Assembly (NCBI RefSeq): GCF_000235605.1
Contig: NC_016584.1
Location: forward strand, 2,158,001-2,222,000
Length of the DNA stretch: 64,000 nucleotides
Reading direction: 5' to 3'
Origin: Desulfosporosinus orientis DSM 765
GTDB taxonomy: Bacteria; Bacillota; Desulfitobacteriia; Desulfitobacteriales; Desulfitobacteriaceae
Below, piece after piece: positions 8,608-17,630 of the stretch. Numbering within the stretch: position 1 is the first letter of the stretch; every line of letters starts with the position of its first letter. The notes under the pieces are model-generated. The model did not search any database and was not told the DNA's origin. It worked only from the letters and a program-made list of their open reading frames with translations. Made by a program: the position numbers and the translations under genes.

Positions 8608-9390
8608 CTATCTTCCTTTAAAAACAGGTTTGCGTTTTTCCAGAAAAGCAGAAACTGCTTCGTGTAAATCCTCAGTGCCGCAGCAAAAGGTGGATTGGGC
8701 TTGCTCAAAGAGAAGTCCGGACTCAACTGTGCTTTCGTTGGCTAGGTTAATGCCTTTTTTAGCAAAACGCATGCCAACGGGAGGACAGGCGGCCATTTTT
8801 TGAGTAAGCTTTAGGGCTCGTTCCAGAAGATCCTCATTGGGTACTAAAATCTCCACTAAGCCAATGCGCAAGGCTTCCTCGGCATTAATTTCCTCGCAGC
8901 CCATGATTAAGCGTTTAGCCTGCCCCATGCCCACCAGATGGGTGAGGCGGGTAGTCCCTCCCATATCCGGTGCCAAACCAAAGCGGACTTCAGGAATGGC
9001 AAAACGAGCGTCTTCGGCGGCTATGCGGATATCGCAGCCTAAAATCAGCTCTGTTCCGGAACCATAACACAAGCCGTTAATGGCTGCTACTACAGGGATG
9101 GGCAGCTGCTGCCAGAAGGAATAGAGATTTTGCAGCCAGACTAAATTCTCCATGACAAAGGGGGAGCTGGCTTCTTTGAGAAATTTGAGATCAATACCTG
9201 CCGAGAAGTTTTCTCCCGCGGCATGGATCATGATTCCGCCTAACTCATGGTCCTTACTTATTTCCTTTTGAATCTCTTCCAACTCGTATAAGAAATCCAG
9301 ACCTACTAAGTTGAATCCTTTAGAGTCATCAAGAGTGATGATTCCGATAGTGCCCTCTTTACGATACTTTAAATGTTTGCCGTAACTCAT
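8608..9390 (-). CDS. Enoyl-CoA hydratase/isomerase family protein
   Basis: A 260-aa crotonase-fold enzyme expected to hydrate or isomerise enoyl-CoA thioesters. The oxyanion-hole segment ENFSAGIDL is present, and both glutamates used by hydratases are seen in GTELILGCD and AIPEVRFG. The start chosen is the ATG at 9390, which has GGAGGAGG just upstream; a longer frame reaches 9480 but lacks a ribosome site. It is the only leftward gene in this stretch and has no acyl-CoA dehydrogenase or thiolase neighbour, so the substrate is unknown. Confidence 0.85.
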   Translation of the reverse strand: MSYGKHLKYRKEGTIGIITLDDSKGFNLVGLDFLYELEEIQKEISKDHELGGIMIHAAGENFSAGIDLKFLKEASSPFVMENLVWLQNLYSFWQQLPIPVVAAINGLCYGSGTELILGCDIRIAAEDARFAIPEVRFGLAPDMGGTTRLTHLVGMGQAKRLIMGCEEINAEEALRIGLVEILVPNEDLLERALKLTQKMAACPPVGMRFAKKGINLANESTVESGLLFEQAQSTFCCGTEDLHEAVSAFLEKRKPVFKGR

Positions 9391-9642
9391 AAGTACCTCC
9401 TCCATCTTGTTTCCTTCTCCATAGTAGTACTGTAATATATTTTGGCTGGAAAATCTATGCATTTGAAGGGCTCTGAACAAAAAAATGAATGAAAATTCAT
9501 AAATTTAGATTTTTCTTGCTTTTGGCGGGTGAAGCCAATAAGCTTAGAAGTATATTTATAGACAAAAGAGTAGAGCCTAATTGGCAGAGAGATAACTAGA
9601 GCAGGGTTGCTCAGACGATACTGATGAAAGTATAGGTGGATT

Positions 9643-9996
9643 ATGAGAGTAATCATTGTTGAAGGCAAAACGGATAAACAGCGTTTGGAGCAGATACTGG
9701 ATGAGCCGGCAGAGATTGTATGTACTTATGGAACTTTGGGATCGGAGAAGATGGAAGAACTGATAGCCAACTATAGTGAGGACGAGGTTTGTGTTTTGCT
9801 GGATGCCGATGACGCAGGGGATAAGGCCAGGCGTTTGTTTAAACAGGAATTTCCTAACGTTCGTCATCTCTATACTCACAGAATGTACCGGGAAGTGGCC
9901 ACAACCCCTTTGCCTGTTTTGTCAAAAATTTTAGAGGGAGCCTACTTTGCTGTAAAACTGCCGGATGAGGAGAGCCCGGAAGGATTATTATTCTGA
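9643..9996 (+). CDS. Small Toprim-domain protein
   Basis: A 117-aa single-domain protein with the Toprim metal-binding motifs: Glu in VEGKTD (residue 7) and the DxD of LLDADDAGD (residues 54 and 56). This fold is shared by DnaG primases, topoisomerases, RNase M5 and OLD nucleases. Stand-alone versions of this size are common in Firmicutes and mostly uncharacterised. AGGTGG lies a few bases before the ATG. Confidence 0.75.
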   Translation: MRVIIVEGKTDKQRLEQILDEPAEIVCTYGTLGSEKMEELIANYSEDEVCVLLDADDAGDKARRLFKQEFPNVRHLYTHRMYREVATTPLPVLSKILEGAYFAVKLPDEESPEGLLF

Positions 9997-10063
9997 ATAG
10001 TAGGAATATAATGATTGGTGTAGAATACTTAGTTAAATAATAAATGAAAGTGAGGGAGAATTA

Positions 10064-10528
10064 TTGGAGGACCTGGCGTTGGAAGCTCGCAATCGTGCAG
10101 GCAATAAATTCAAGAGCGGCTTAAATTGTTCGGAATCCATACTGCACACTTATAACGAACTGCTAAAGCATCCTTTGAGCCCGGAAGCCTTGAAAGTTGC
10201 CACGGGTTTTGGAGGGGGACTGGGTCATGCCGGCTGTGTGTGCGGTGCACTGAATGCTTCGGTGATGGTTTTGGGACTTTTCCGGGGACGCAATGACCCT
10301 GGACATGACCGGAAACCTGCTTATGATCTCGCTCATGAATTTCATGACCGCTTTAGCAACGAGTACGGAGCCACTTGCTGCAGGGTTTTAAATCAGCATG
10401 AATTCGACTCACCTGAGCATTTGCGGCGATGTCTTAAACTTACGGGAGGTACGGCTAAATTACTCATGGAATTCATTAAAGAGAAAAATCTCCTCGACGA
10501 ATCTTTTTCGGTTTCAGAAACGGCCTAA
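10064..10528 (+). CDS. C_GCAxxG_C_C family redox protein
   Basis: A 154-aa protein with the spaced cysteines of the C_GCAxxG_C_C family: NCSES, GCVCGALNAS, ATCCRV and RRC. Members are thought to be redox-active or metal-binding, but no reaction is known. It starts with TTG at 10064, with GAGGGAGA just upstream. The downstream hairpin terminates it before the metal transporter. Confidence 0.8.
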   Translation: MEDLALEARNRAGNKFKSGLNCSESILHTYNELLKHPLSPEALKVATGFGGGLGHAGCVCGALNASVMVLGLFRGRNDPGHDRKPAYDLAHEFHDRFSNEYGATCCRVLNQHEFDSPEHLRRCLKLTGGTAKLLMEFIKEKNLLDESFSVSETA

Positions 10529-10572
10529 GCCGGGATTAACAAATTAAAGTTTTCTTTATTTAGATTAAATAA

Positions 10573-10610
10573 ACAAGTCATTCATTGAAATGAAGGGGCT
10601 TGTTTTTTTT
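10573..10610 (+). terminator. Rho-independent terminator
   Basis: ACAAG...TTCAT / ATGAA...CTTGT stem followed by eight T residues. Confidence 0.85.
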
Positions 10611-10682
10611 ATTACCTTGGGCAATTAATAAGACAGGCCTGCATATAGTACATAAGCAAGCATGTTTTTAGGAGGAATCGAT

Positions 10683-11417
10683 TTGGAATTACTGTATACA
10701 TTTCCTGTCGTTATCGGTTTAGGAGCACTGCACTCTTTAGAACCGGGGCATGGCAAAGGCGTTATTTCAGCTTATTTAATTTCGTCAGGTGCTAAAATCA
10801 AAGAAGCAGTGATGATAGGCTTAATTTCGGCACTAGCCCATACTCTCTCTATTACATTGCTGGCTGTTTCGGCGTCAACTGCCGTTAATGTTTTAGTACC
10901 GGAAAAACTGACTCATTGGCTTCAGCTATTTTCAGGGATTGTGGTTATCTATATTGGCTTCAACATTATTACCCAGCGATTTTTTGATTATTGCGAAGGG
11001 AAAATAATCCATGATCATACTGTGCACGCTCAGAGCTGTCATGATCACTGCAGCCATCATCACGGTCATCACCTGACGGATCGAGGAGCTGGCCCTGCTT
11101 CACGCTTAAATCTTTTCCTGACCGGTTTTTTTACAGGGATTCTTCCTTGCCCAAGTGCCCTGGCGATACTCCTGACGGCAGTCTCAACTGATCAAATCCC
11201 CTTGGGCTTGGGGCTGGTGGCGGCCTTTTCCCTTGGTGGTGCTATCACAATGGTAACCATTGCATTATTTGTAGTCAGAGCCAGTCATAAGATACAAAAA
11301 TTGGAGCGCTGGCAGGTGGTAAACCGATTGGCCTTGATGTCATCCTGTTTGATCATATTTTTGGGCGGAGCCGTTATTTTTCAATCCTTAAGTCAGTTAG
11401 GGGTAGCTGCCTTCTAA
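10683..11417 (+). CDS. NicO/RcnA-type nickel/cobalt transporter
   Basis: A 244-aa integral membrane protein with about six transmembrane segments, the HSLEPGHGK motif in the first segment, and a His-rich cytoplasmic loop (HDHCSHHHGHH, around residues 125-135) that suits nickel or cobalt binding. GFFTGILPCPSALAILL is the second family motif. The start is TTG at 10683, preceded by GGAGG; the upstream ATG at 10662 would put that ribosome site inside the gene. Direction of transport (uptake or efflux) cannot be read from the sequence. Confidence 0.82.
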   Translation: MELLYTFPVVIGLGALHSLEPGHGKGVISAYLISSGAKIKEAVMIGLISALAHTLSITLLAVSASTAVNVLVPEKLTHWLQLFSGIVVIYIGFNIITQRFFDYCEGKIIHDHTVHAQSCHDHCSHHHGHHLTDRGAGPASRLNLFLTGFFTGILPCPSALAILLTAVSTDQIPLGLGLVAAFSLGGAITMVTIALFVVRASHKIQKLERWQVVNRLALMSSCLIIFLGGAVIFQSLSQLGVAAF

Positions 11418-11420
11418 TAG

Positions 11421-11906
11421 CTATGAACTGGGCTTCGCGCTTTCTAAATCTGTTGTAAGGTATATATCAATGTCATGTCCGGTATCTCTATGACATTCTA
11501 AACAGGACTGGGACTCTTTAATGGTTTTATAATGATTAATAGCTTTAGTATTTTTTAGTCGGATGGCCTCAGGAAAAGACTTGTTGTCACCTAAATGACA
11601 GGTCAGGCACTCTTGGTCGGAAACAATGGCACGTGTTGGAATGGTGTAATCGCCGCTAAAATGTTGAAAGACATAGTTAAGCCCTCTGGCTTTGGCATGA
11701 AATTTTCCTAATTCTCCCTGGGGCTGGTGGCATTCCAGACATGTGACATTACTATGGACGGAAGACTCCCATGAAGTAACATATTTTGATACCTCATGGC
11801 ACTTAGCGCAAAAATGCGGGCTTGATGTAGCAAAATAACCTATCTCGAAGAGTATGTATAAGACGACTATCGTAACTAGACCGCCAATCATCAGCTTTTT
11901 CCACAT
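11421..11906 (-). CDS. NapC/NirT-type tetraheme cytochrome c
   Basis: A 161-aa membrane-anchored electron carrier. An N-terminal membrane segment (about residues 7-26) is followed by four CXXCH haem sites at about residues 33, 56, 100 and 135. This is the size and layout of NrfH/NapC-type quinol dehydrogenases that pass electrons from menaquinol to extracytoplasmic reductases. No reductase gene lies beside it. AAGGAGG precedes the ATG. It converges with the metal transporter, 3 bp away. Confidence 0.88.
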   Translation of the reverse strand: MWKKLMIGGLVTIVVLYILFEIGYFATSSPHFCAKCHEVSKYVTSWESSVHSNVTCLECHQPQGELGKFHAKARGLNYVFQHFSGDYTIPTRAIVSDQECLTCHLGDNKSFPEAIRLKNTKAINHYKTIKESQSCLECHRDTGHDIDIYLTTDLESAKPSS

Positions 11907-11992
11907 AAAAATCCTCCTTAGCTGAAGAATAGTATGTGCAGTTAAGCTCTATTTATTTAGTGCTGCTTTGTTGTTTAAGTATGGGCCCTCAA

Positions 11993-12038
11993 ATCTTTGC
12001 CTCAGATAAGTTAATTCTAACTTATCTGAGGCAAAGAT
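11993..12038. repeat. Perfect 21-bp inverted repeat with 4-nt loop
   Basis: The arms at 11993-12013 and 12018-12038 are exactly complementary around the loop ATTC. There is no T run on either side. It lies about 90 bp before the leftward cytochrome gene and could form a cruciform or a long RNA hairpin. Confidence 0.75.
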
Positions 12039-12074
12039 GACTTAACTTAATATTTTAAACATTAAGAAAAAATA

Positions 12075-12111
12075 AACCTATTTGCATGACTTTTGGCAAA
12101 TTAGGTTTTTT
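12075..12111 (+). terminator. Terminator-like hairpin
   Basis: AACCTATTTGC pairs with GCAAATTAGGTT (one bulge) and is followed by six T residues. No rightward gene ends nearby, so it may end an unannotated transcript or shield the chemoreceptor gene. Confidence 0.55.
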
Positions 12112-12325
12112 ATACTAATCTAAAGGTAACTTTTTGCAGCATATTCTTTTAAGGCCCCTTCCCGCCGTCCAAGGCCTACAGGGCCCTATGGCCATCCATA
12201 GCCGGCTCATAAGTGCAAGTATGGCGGCTGCCTAGGCCTGAAAGGATGCGTTATTTAAGCCGTATGGCGCGAAAATTGCATGTTCTTTTTGTATTCCATC
12301 AAGTAGTGATAAGAGGTGTATAGGA

Positions 12326-14092
12326 TTGAAATTTGGTATTATGAGAAATAAACTCATTATAGCCATAGCGATTATTGTGCTTATCATCAGTTACCTTTTT
12401 AAAGATTTAATATTTAAAGATTCAAGCTATGCTTACCTATACTTTATGTTGAGTTGGCTTGTGTTTTTGGGAATCTTCCTATATCAAACCTATCGGAACA
12501 CGAAGTTTTTGGCCTTGTCCGCTGAAATGCTTAAAAGAGGCTCCTTAGGAGATTATCTGATTTTAGAAAAGGGCGTAGATGCTGTAAAAATGCTCCTTGA
12601 AGAGATAATTCGACTTAAAAAGAGCGGCAATACAGATAGGTTGAAAGTCATTGAAATCCAAAAAAAGCTATTAAGTCAGAATGAGCAGATTTTAGCGTTG
12701 AGTTCTTTCTGGGAACCGGACGCCTTTGACGGGAGAGACCAGCAATTTCGCAACCACGAGTATTACGACAACGGACGTTTCACCTCTTACATATATTGGA
12801 ATGAAGGAACCATTGAAGTAACACCGCTCAAAAATGTTTCCGATGAATTATGGTATACCATTCCCAAGAAAACCGGAAAAATAGCTATTTTAGAGCCTTA
12901 TGAATATGAGCTGGATGGCAAATCGATTTTAATGACCAGTATTATGCTGCCTATCATAATTAACGGCAAATTTTTGGGGACCATTGGTACAGATATTGAA
13001 TTAAAAGAAGTAAAAGAGATTCAGCAAGATGTGATCTTTTATGACAACCCCTATAAAAATCTTGATGTGCTTGAGGAAATGGAAGCTGTATGTGAACGAA
13101 AAGATGAGTTTGGGATACTAGGGCAAGTTATTAAAGCTGCCAATATTAACCAGAAAGAAATTTTGAAGCATTTATCGCAGACAGCCCGGCAAGTGACTGA
13201 GACATCTCATGAGTTGACAGCCATCTCTAAGCAATCAGCCATTGCAGTTGAAGAGGTGTCCAAAACCATTGAGCAGATCGCCGGAAGCGCCAATGAGCAA
13301 GTTAGAGATACGGAACATGGTGTACAGCAAATGATGGAATTAGGAGAAATAATTCTCAAAGATCAGCAAAATTTATATGATGTTAACAACTCCATTAAGG
13401 ATGTAGAGAGACTTAAGGACGAAGGCAGTCTCGCTATCAGTGAATTAACGGAACGAACAGCTGAAAGAGAGCGGTATTCGGAACGAATTCAGGAAAGAAT
13501 TACTGAAACGAATTCAAGCGCTGAGAAAATTCATTCTGCCAGCCAAATGATTCAAAATATTGCCGATCAAACCAACTTATTGGCTTTAAACGCAGCTATT
13601 GAGGCAGCCCGCGCAGGGGAGGCAGGCAGAGGCTTTGCCGTTGTCTCTGAAGAAATCCGCAAACTGGCAGAACAATCTGCTCAATCCACCAGAGATATTG
13701 AAGAAATTGTCCAGGAACTGCAGCTAAACTCTAATCATGCAGTGGAGGTCATTACAAAAAGTTCTGCAATTGCGCAGAAACAAGAGGATAGTATTGCTAT
13801 TACTGTTGAACGATTCAAAGGAATTGCCTCTGCCATCGAAAAGACGAAAGAGATCATGATCGCCTTAAATCTTTCTGGTCAGGAGATGGAAAAGAAAAAG
13901 GATCAAATAATTGATGTGCTTAAAAATCTCGCCAGTATTGCCGAATCCAATGCTGCCAGTACAGAAGAGGTTTCTGCTGCTTCTGAAGAGCAAGCGGCCT
14001 CTATGACGGAAATTGCCAATGCCAGCCAAAACTTGTCAGACATAGCTAACGACTTGCAATTATCCATTGATAAATTCGGCACAGATAAGTAA
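12326..14092 (+). CDS. Methyl-accepting chemotaxis protein with predicted cytoplasmic sensor domain
   Basis: A 588-aa chemoreceptor. Two closely spaced membrane segments (about residues 8-27 and 35-54) are followed by a Cache-like sensor region (about 115-235; [15 protein letters not shown], then [19 protein letters not shown]) and a long coiled-coil signalling domain with the conserved hairpin tip [20 protein letters not shown]. With both membrane segments before the sensor, the sensor should lie inside the cell, which is unusual for Cache domains. No HAMP domain is obvious. It starts with TTG; AAGAGGTG is just upstream. Confidence 0.82.
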   Translation: MKFGIMRNKLIIAIAIIVLIISYLFKDLIFKDSSYAYLYFMLSWLVFLGIFLYQTYRNTKFLALSAEMLKRGSLGDYLILEKGVDAVKMLLEEIIRLKKSGNTDRLKVIEIQKKLLSQNEQILALSSFWEPDAFDGRDQQFRNHEYYDNGRFTSYIYWNEGTIEVTPLKNVSDELWYTIPKKTGKIAILEPYEYELDGKSILMTSIMLPIIINGKFLGTIGTDIELKEVKEIQQDVIFYDNPYKNLDVLEEMEAVCERKDEFGILGQVIKAANINQKEILKHLSQTARQVTETSHELTAISKQSAIAVEEVSKTIEQIAGSANEQVRDTEHGVQQMMELGEIILKDQQNLYDVNNSIKDVERLKDEGSLAISELTERTAERERYSERIQERITETNSSAEKIHSASQMIQNIADQTNLLALNAAIEAARAGEAGRGFAVVSEEIRKLAEQSAQSTRDIEEIVQELQLNSNHAVEVITKSSAIAQKQEDSIAITVERFKGIASAIEKTKEIMIALNLSGQEMEKKKDQIIDVLKNLASIAESNAASTEEVSAASEEQAASMTEIANASQNLSDIANDLQLSIDKFGTDK

Positions 14093-14106
14093 GAAGGAAT
14101 TTTTCA

Positions 14107-14141
14107 GGGCTAGCAGTTAAGAAACTGCTGGCCCATTTTTT
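14107..14141 (+). terminator. Rho-independent terminator
   Basis: GGGCTAGCAGTT / AACTGCTGGCCC-type stem followed by A and a T run, after the chemoreceptor gene. Confidence 0.88.
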
Positions 14142-14159
14142 CTGCCCGGAGGTTTGGCA

Positions 14160-14256
14160 CGAAAGTGTCCGGTGGACATTTTCGCTCGAAGCGGCTATCT
14201 CCAAAGAATACTTATCCACTGAAGATAGCTCCCGGGCCGGCTTGTAAGCAAAGCCG
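14160..14256. other. Three consecutive hairpins, possible small RNA or palindromic element
   Basis: CGAAAGTGTCC / GGACATTTTCG (14160-14184), GCTATCT / AGATAGC (14194-14229) and CGGCTT / AAGCCG (14238-14256) follow one another between a terminator and the carbonic anhydrase gene. There is no open frame. It is more GC-rich than the surrounding intergenic DNA. Confidence 0.35.
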
Positions 14257-14368
14257 CCTGATCCCAGCGTCTGTTTGGTGATAATATTCTTTGCATAAAG
14301 ACTAAGAAGCCGGATGTTTGGGCAAGAATGAAGAGAGGAGGGGACAATTAAAGGTATGGAGGGATTTT

Positions 14369-15094
14369 GTGCGAAAGCTATTCATCTATCTTAGTTGTAT
14401 TTTGTTGGGGTTGGTCCTTCTTGCTAATCTACAATTTGGCGAAAAGGATAATCTTCCAGCTCAGGAAGTACTTACCTCAAGCCCTGTTTACGAGAGAACA
14501 GAAGTTATTTCATCGCCTAATGAGGCAAAACAGCTTTTGTCTGACGGCAACGAACGCTATACCACAGGTAAGACCTTAAAGAAAGATATTAGTATAAATA
14601 AACGCAGTGAATTGCTGGAAAAAGGTCAGCATCCTTTTGCGGTTATTGTAAGCTGCTCTGACTCCAGGGTTCCTCCTGAAATTCTCTTTGATCAGGCCTT
14701 AGGGGATTTATTTGTCATTCGTGTTGCCGGGAATGTCATTACCCCAGTGGAATTGGGAAGTGTCGAATATGCCGTGGAACATCTGGGGACTCCTTTAGTT
14801 GTGGTCCTCGGCCATGAAGCCTGTGGGGCAGTCACAGCTGCTCTGCAAGCTGAAGGCGGCCATGGAAATATCGGGGAAATCATTAAAATCATTAAGCCTG
14901 CCGTTGATAAAGCTAAAGGGATGGGACTGAATGATAAGGATGTCCTCGATAAAAGTATCGACCTCAATGTTAAGAACACCAGAGAAGATATCCTGGAGAG
15001 CCCAATTATTCAAGAACGTGTGAAATCTAACCGGCTTCAAATAATAGGGATGAAGTACGATTTGGATCAAGGTAATTTGCAGTACATTGATTAA
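14369..15094 (+). CDS. Beta-type carbonic anhydrase with N-terminal membrane anchor/signal
   Basis: An approximately 241-aa enzyme that interconverts CO2 and bicarbonate. Zinc ligands and partners are visible as SCSDSR (Cys96, Asp98, Arg100) and GHEACG (His149, Cys152). Residues 1-23 are a hydrophobic signal or anchor, so the enzyme should work outside the membrane, unusual for beta-class enzymes, which are mostly cytosolic. The start is GTG at 14369 with GGAGGG five bases upstream; a longer TTG start at 14318 lacks a good site. Confidence 0.85.
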   Translation: MRKLFIYLSCILLGLVLLANLQFGEKDNLPAQEVLTSSPVYERTEVISSPNEAKQLLSDGNERYTTGKTLKKDISINKRSELLEKGQHPFAVIVSCSDSRVPPEILFDQALGDLFVIRVAGNVITPVELGSVEYAVEHLGTPLVVVLGHEACGAVTAALQAEGGHGNIGEIIKIIKPAVDKAKGMGLNDKDVLDKSIDLNVKNTREDILESPIIQERVKSNRLQIIGMKYDLDQGNLQYID

Positions 15095-15153
15095 TAGGAT
15101 CTGGATATATTTAAAGTGAGTTAACATAACCTTATTTAAGTGTATTATTTTAT

Positions 15154-15182
15154 GACTCCCTGGTATAAGATACTAGGGAGTC
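15154..15182 (+). terminator. Probable terminator hairpin
   Basis: GACTCCCT-GTAT / ATAC-AGGGAGTC inverted repeat after the carbonic anhydrase gene; the T run is weak (TCTTGTG). Confidence 0.5.
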
Positions 15183-15360
15183 TTGTGTACTAATCAGAAA
15201 ATTCATCATGAAAAACCCCCCAGAAACCTTTCCAAAGAATAATAGACCCAAAAGCCAGGCAGCTTATACTCCTATAGCTAAGAAAAAGGATTTTAGAGAA
15301 GGGGCGTAGAATTATAACCATTTGGTATCGAAAAAATGTTGAAGTTTTAAAGGAGCTTTT

Positions 15361-15999
15361 ATGGAATTAATAGCTGGATTAATTGATTTTATTCTTCATA
15401 TTGATTTGCATCTTGTTGAGATTATCCAAAATTACGGAACTTGGACCTATTTAATTCTCTTTGCCATTATTTTTAGTGAAACGGGATTTGTAGTTACCCC
15501 TTTTCTTCCGGGAGATTCATTGCTCTTTGTTATTGGTGCTTTGGGGGCAAAAGGCGCCTTAAACTTTCAATTTGCCTTTATTCTCCTTGTTTTTGCTGCC
15601 CTTGGCGGTAATACTCTGAACTATTTTATTGGCAGAATCATCGGGCAAAGACTTTTGACTATGAGAAATTCCCGTATCATTAAAAAAGAGTATCTTTATA
15701 AAACTCAAACCTTTTATGACCGGCATGGGGGAAAAGCCATAGTTTTATCACGATTTGTACCCATTATCCGAACATTTGCTCCCTTTGTTGCCGGGCTGGG
15801 GAAGATGAGTTTTATGAGATACAGCATCTATAATATTATGGGTGGAGTTTCTTGGGTCATGTTGTTCATGTTTACCGGCTTTTTCTTCGGAAACATTCCT
15901 GCGGTAAAACATAATTTTACCTATGTTATATTTGGAATCATTTTCGTATCCTTACTCCCGACCATAGTCCCTTATCTCCGCAGCAAACTACGGAGGTAA
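15361..15999 (+). CDS. DedA family membrane protein
   Basis: A 212-aa DedA/VTT-fold integral membrane protein. Family hallmarks are the acidic ETGFVVTPFLPGDSLLF segment near residues 40-57 and the arginine-rich SRFVPIIRTFAPFVAGLGKM segment near 135-155. DedA proteins act in lipid carrier recycling (undecaprenyl phosphate, phosphatidylethanolamine) and membrane potential upkeep; the substrate here is not known. AAAGGAG precedes the ATG. It is monocistronic between two terminators. Confidence 0.88.
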   Translation: MELIAGLIDFILHIDLHLVEIIQNYGTWTYLILFAIIFSETGFVVTPFLPGDSLLFVIGALGAKGALNFQFAFILLVFAALGGNTLNYFIGRIIGQRLLTMRNSRIIKKEYLYKTQTFYDRHGGKAIVLSRFVPIIRTFAPFVAGLGKMSFMRYSIYNIMGGVSWVMLFMFTGFFFGNIPAVKHNFTYVIFGIIFVSLLPTIVPYLRSKLRR

Positions 16000-16048
16000 T
16001 GAGAAGGCAGTACCCCAATTGAAGTGAATTATGTGTATCAAGAGTATG

Positions 16049-16096
16049 AAGCCTGACCAAATCACAAAAGTATTTGTGGTGTGGTTAGGCTTTTTT
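16049..16096 (+). terminator. Rho-independent terminator
   Basis: AAGCCTGACCA-ATCAC / GGTG-TGGTTAGGCTT stem followed by a T run, after the DedA gene. Confidence 0.88.
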
Positions 16097-16118
16097 ATAC
16101 TATGAAAATACCCACAAA

Positions 16119-16136
16119 TAGTGTAAAATTACACTA
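16119..16136. promoter_or_regulatory. Palindromic operator, probably for the adjacent XRE regulator
   Basis: TAGTGTAA-AA-TTACACTA is an 8-bp perfect inverted repeat with a 2-bp centre, ending 11 bp before the regulator's ATG. A further half-site GTGTAA follows at 16142. The position suggests autoregulation and control of the downstream cluster. Confidence 0.55.
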
Positions 16137-16147
16137 AAGGGGTGTAA

Positions 16148-16600
16148 ATGCCAATGACGCGAGTGGATTTTATCAATAAAGTATCGGAAAAATTGAAGCT
16201 TATCCGTATAGAAAGAGATTATACCCAAGACAAGATGGCAGAAATATTGGGGATTTCTAAAAAGACCTTGGTTCAGATTGAAAAAGGTCGTTCCACTTTA
16301 GGTTGGCCTGGGGCGGTTACTTTATGTACGATTTTCCGTGACAGTGATGTTCTGGAAATGACCTTCGGAGGGGATCATCTGGACATTATACTATCCTTAG
16401 CTTTTGAGAATTATGAACGCAACGAAAAGACCATGGGGGGTAAGATCTGGTGGACAACGATTGAGGATGAGACTCCTTATCGAATCCAGCAGAATATCAT
16501 TTCCAGGCATTTTCGAATTCTCGATGACCGGGACCTGAGAATTTGTTCATCCTTTGACGAAGGATTTATCAGGAAAAGACTTAAAGAACTGACAAGCTAG
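16148..16600 (+). CDS. XRE-family transcriptional regulator
   Basis: A 150-aa DNA-binding protein. Residues 12-66 form a Cro/CI helix-turn-helix (RDYTQDKMAEILGISKKTLVQIEKG), and the C-terminal half is an unassigned domain that may sense a ligand. It lies directly before the UbiA-led cluster, 15 bp from the next start, and has a palindrome in its own promoter region, so it most likely controls that cluster. The start codon used is the first ATG, after AAAGGGG. Confidence 0.82.
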   Translation: MPMTRVDFINKVSEKLKLIRIERDYTQDKMAEILGISKKTLVQIEKGRSTLGWPGAVTLCTIFRDSDVLEMTFGGDHLDIILSLAFENYERNEKTMGGKIWWTTIEDETPYRIQQNIISRHFRILDDRDLRICSSFDEGFIRKRLKELTS

Positions 16601-16615
16601 GAGTGGGATAAACGA

Positions 16616-17596
16616 GTGTTCATATTTATTAAGGCATATATCAAGTCAATGAGGCTTTACTATGCCTTTGTTACTGGAATTGCAGGCTGGATTGGGATGG
16701 CATTTTATGAATACATTGCTGAGTCTCCTTACCAATCCATTGAACAAGTACCTGATACTGAAAAGAAGACTGTGATCCTTATTTTGCTTTTTCTTAGTTG
16801 GGGTATTAACCAGATTGTTAATGACTATCTGGGCTTGGCAGAGGATAAGATTAATGCACCAAACCGCCCGATGGTTACCGGTGAACTTGATCCGCAAAAG
16901 GCTTTGCTGTTAACAGGGGTATTGTTGATGACAACTCTGGGGATAACCTATTTCTTTTTGGAACCTATTGCCTTAATTCCCGCAATCTTAGGAGTGGCTT
17001 TAAATATTGTTTACGAATATGCAAAGGGATGCGGCATCGCCGGTAATCTGGTTTTTGGACTTATGATTTCTACTTGCACAGCTTTTGGTTTCATGGCAGC
17101 AGGACCGACAGAGCCTCCTTACTTTACATATAGCCGAGTGTCAGTCTTGATTTTGGTGACGGTCATGAACGGTTTAATGACTTTTTACACTTACTTTAAG
17201 GATTACGAAGGGGACAAAGCTGCCGGTAAAAAAACTCTCATTGTGCGTTTTGGGGTGGAGAGATCCAGGTATCTGGCGGCAATTTCCGCTTTTCTTCCTG
17301 CCGGAATCTTTGGGTTGCTATATTTTAATCATTTTATAGAAGCCAAGGTTAATACGATGTTTCTGATATTGGCTGGCTTGACGGTTTTTCTGGAGCTTTG
17401 GACAGGTTACCTTTACTTTAAGAATCCTCAGGGGGAGAGAACCTATTTCTCCTTAGTGGCTAATTTCCGCGCCTGTATTTGCGGGCAGGCGAGCCTCATT
17501 GCCCTCTTCAATAGCGAACTTGCCATGCTTCTATTTTTAGTTTCCTATATGTTTGTAGGATTCATCTTTGATTTGCATGCTGATCCAAAATCTTAA
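16616..17596 (+). CDS. UbiA family prenyltransferase
   Basis: A 326-aa polytopic membrane enzyme that would transfer a prenyl group to an acceptor. The two Asp-rich motifs are NDYLGLAEDKINAPNRP (near residue 67) and DYEGDKAAGKKT (near residue 201), which bind Mg-diphosphate. It starts with GTG at 16616; the AGGAG site at the end of the regulator gene is rather distant. It is the first enzyme of the co-directional cluster reaching to 26036; its acceptor is unknown. Confidence 0.82.
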   Translation: MFIFIKAYIKSMRLYYAFVTGIAGWIGMAFYEYIAESPYQSIEQVPDTEKKTVILILLFLSWGINQIVNDYLGLAEDKINAPNRPMVTGELDPQKALLLTGVLLMTTLGITYFFLEPIALIPAILGVALNIVYEYAKGCGIAGNLVFGLMISTCTAFGFMAAGPTEPPYFTYSRVSVLILVTVMNGLMTFYTYFKDYEGDKAAGKKTLIVRFGVERSRYLAAISAFLPAGIFGLLYFNHFIEAKVNTMFLILAGLTVFLELWTGYLYFKNPQGERTYFSLVANFRACICGQASLIALFNSELAMLLFLVSYMFVGFIFDLHADPKS

Positions 17597-17630
17597 GCTG
17601 GAGAGTAGGGTTTTGATTAGGAGGTGTCTG

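Larger units (their letters stand above)
11907..12325. other. Intergenic region between NapC and the MCP gene
   Basis: About 420 bp without a gene. It holds a perfect 21-bp inverted repeat (11993-12038), a terminator-like hairpin (12075-12111), and a GC-rich stretch at 12150-12250 rich in GGCC-type short palindromes (AGGCCT occurs twice, GGGCCC once). I could not assign the GC-rich part to a known RNA class. Confidence 0.4.
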
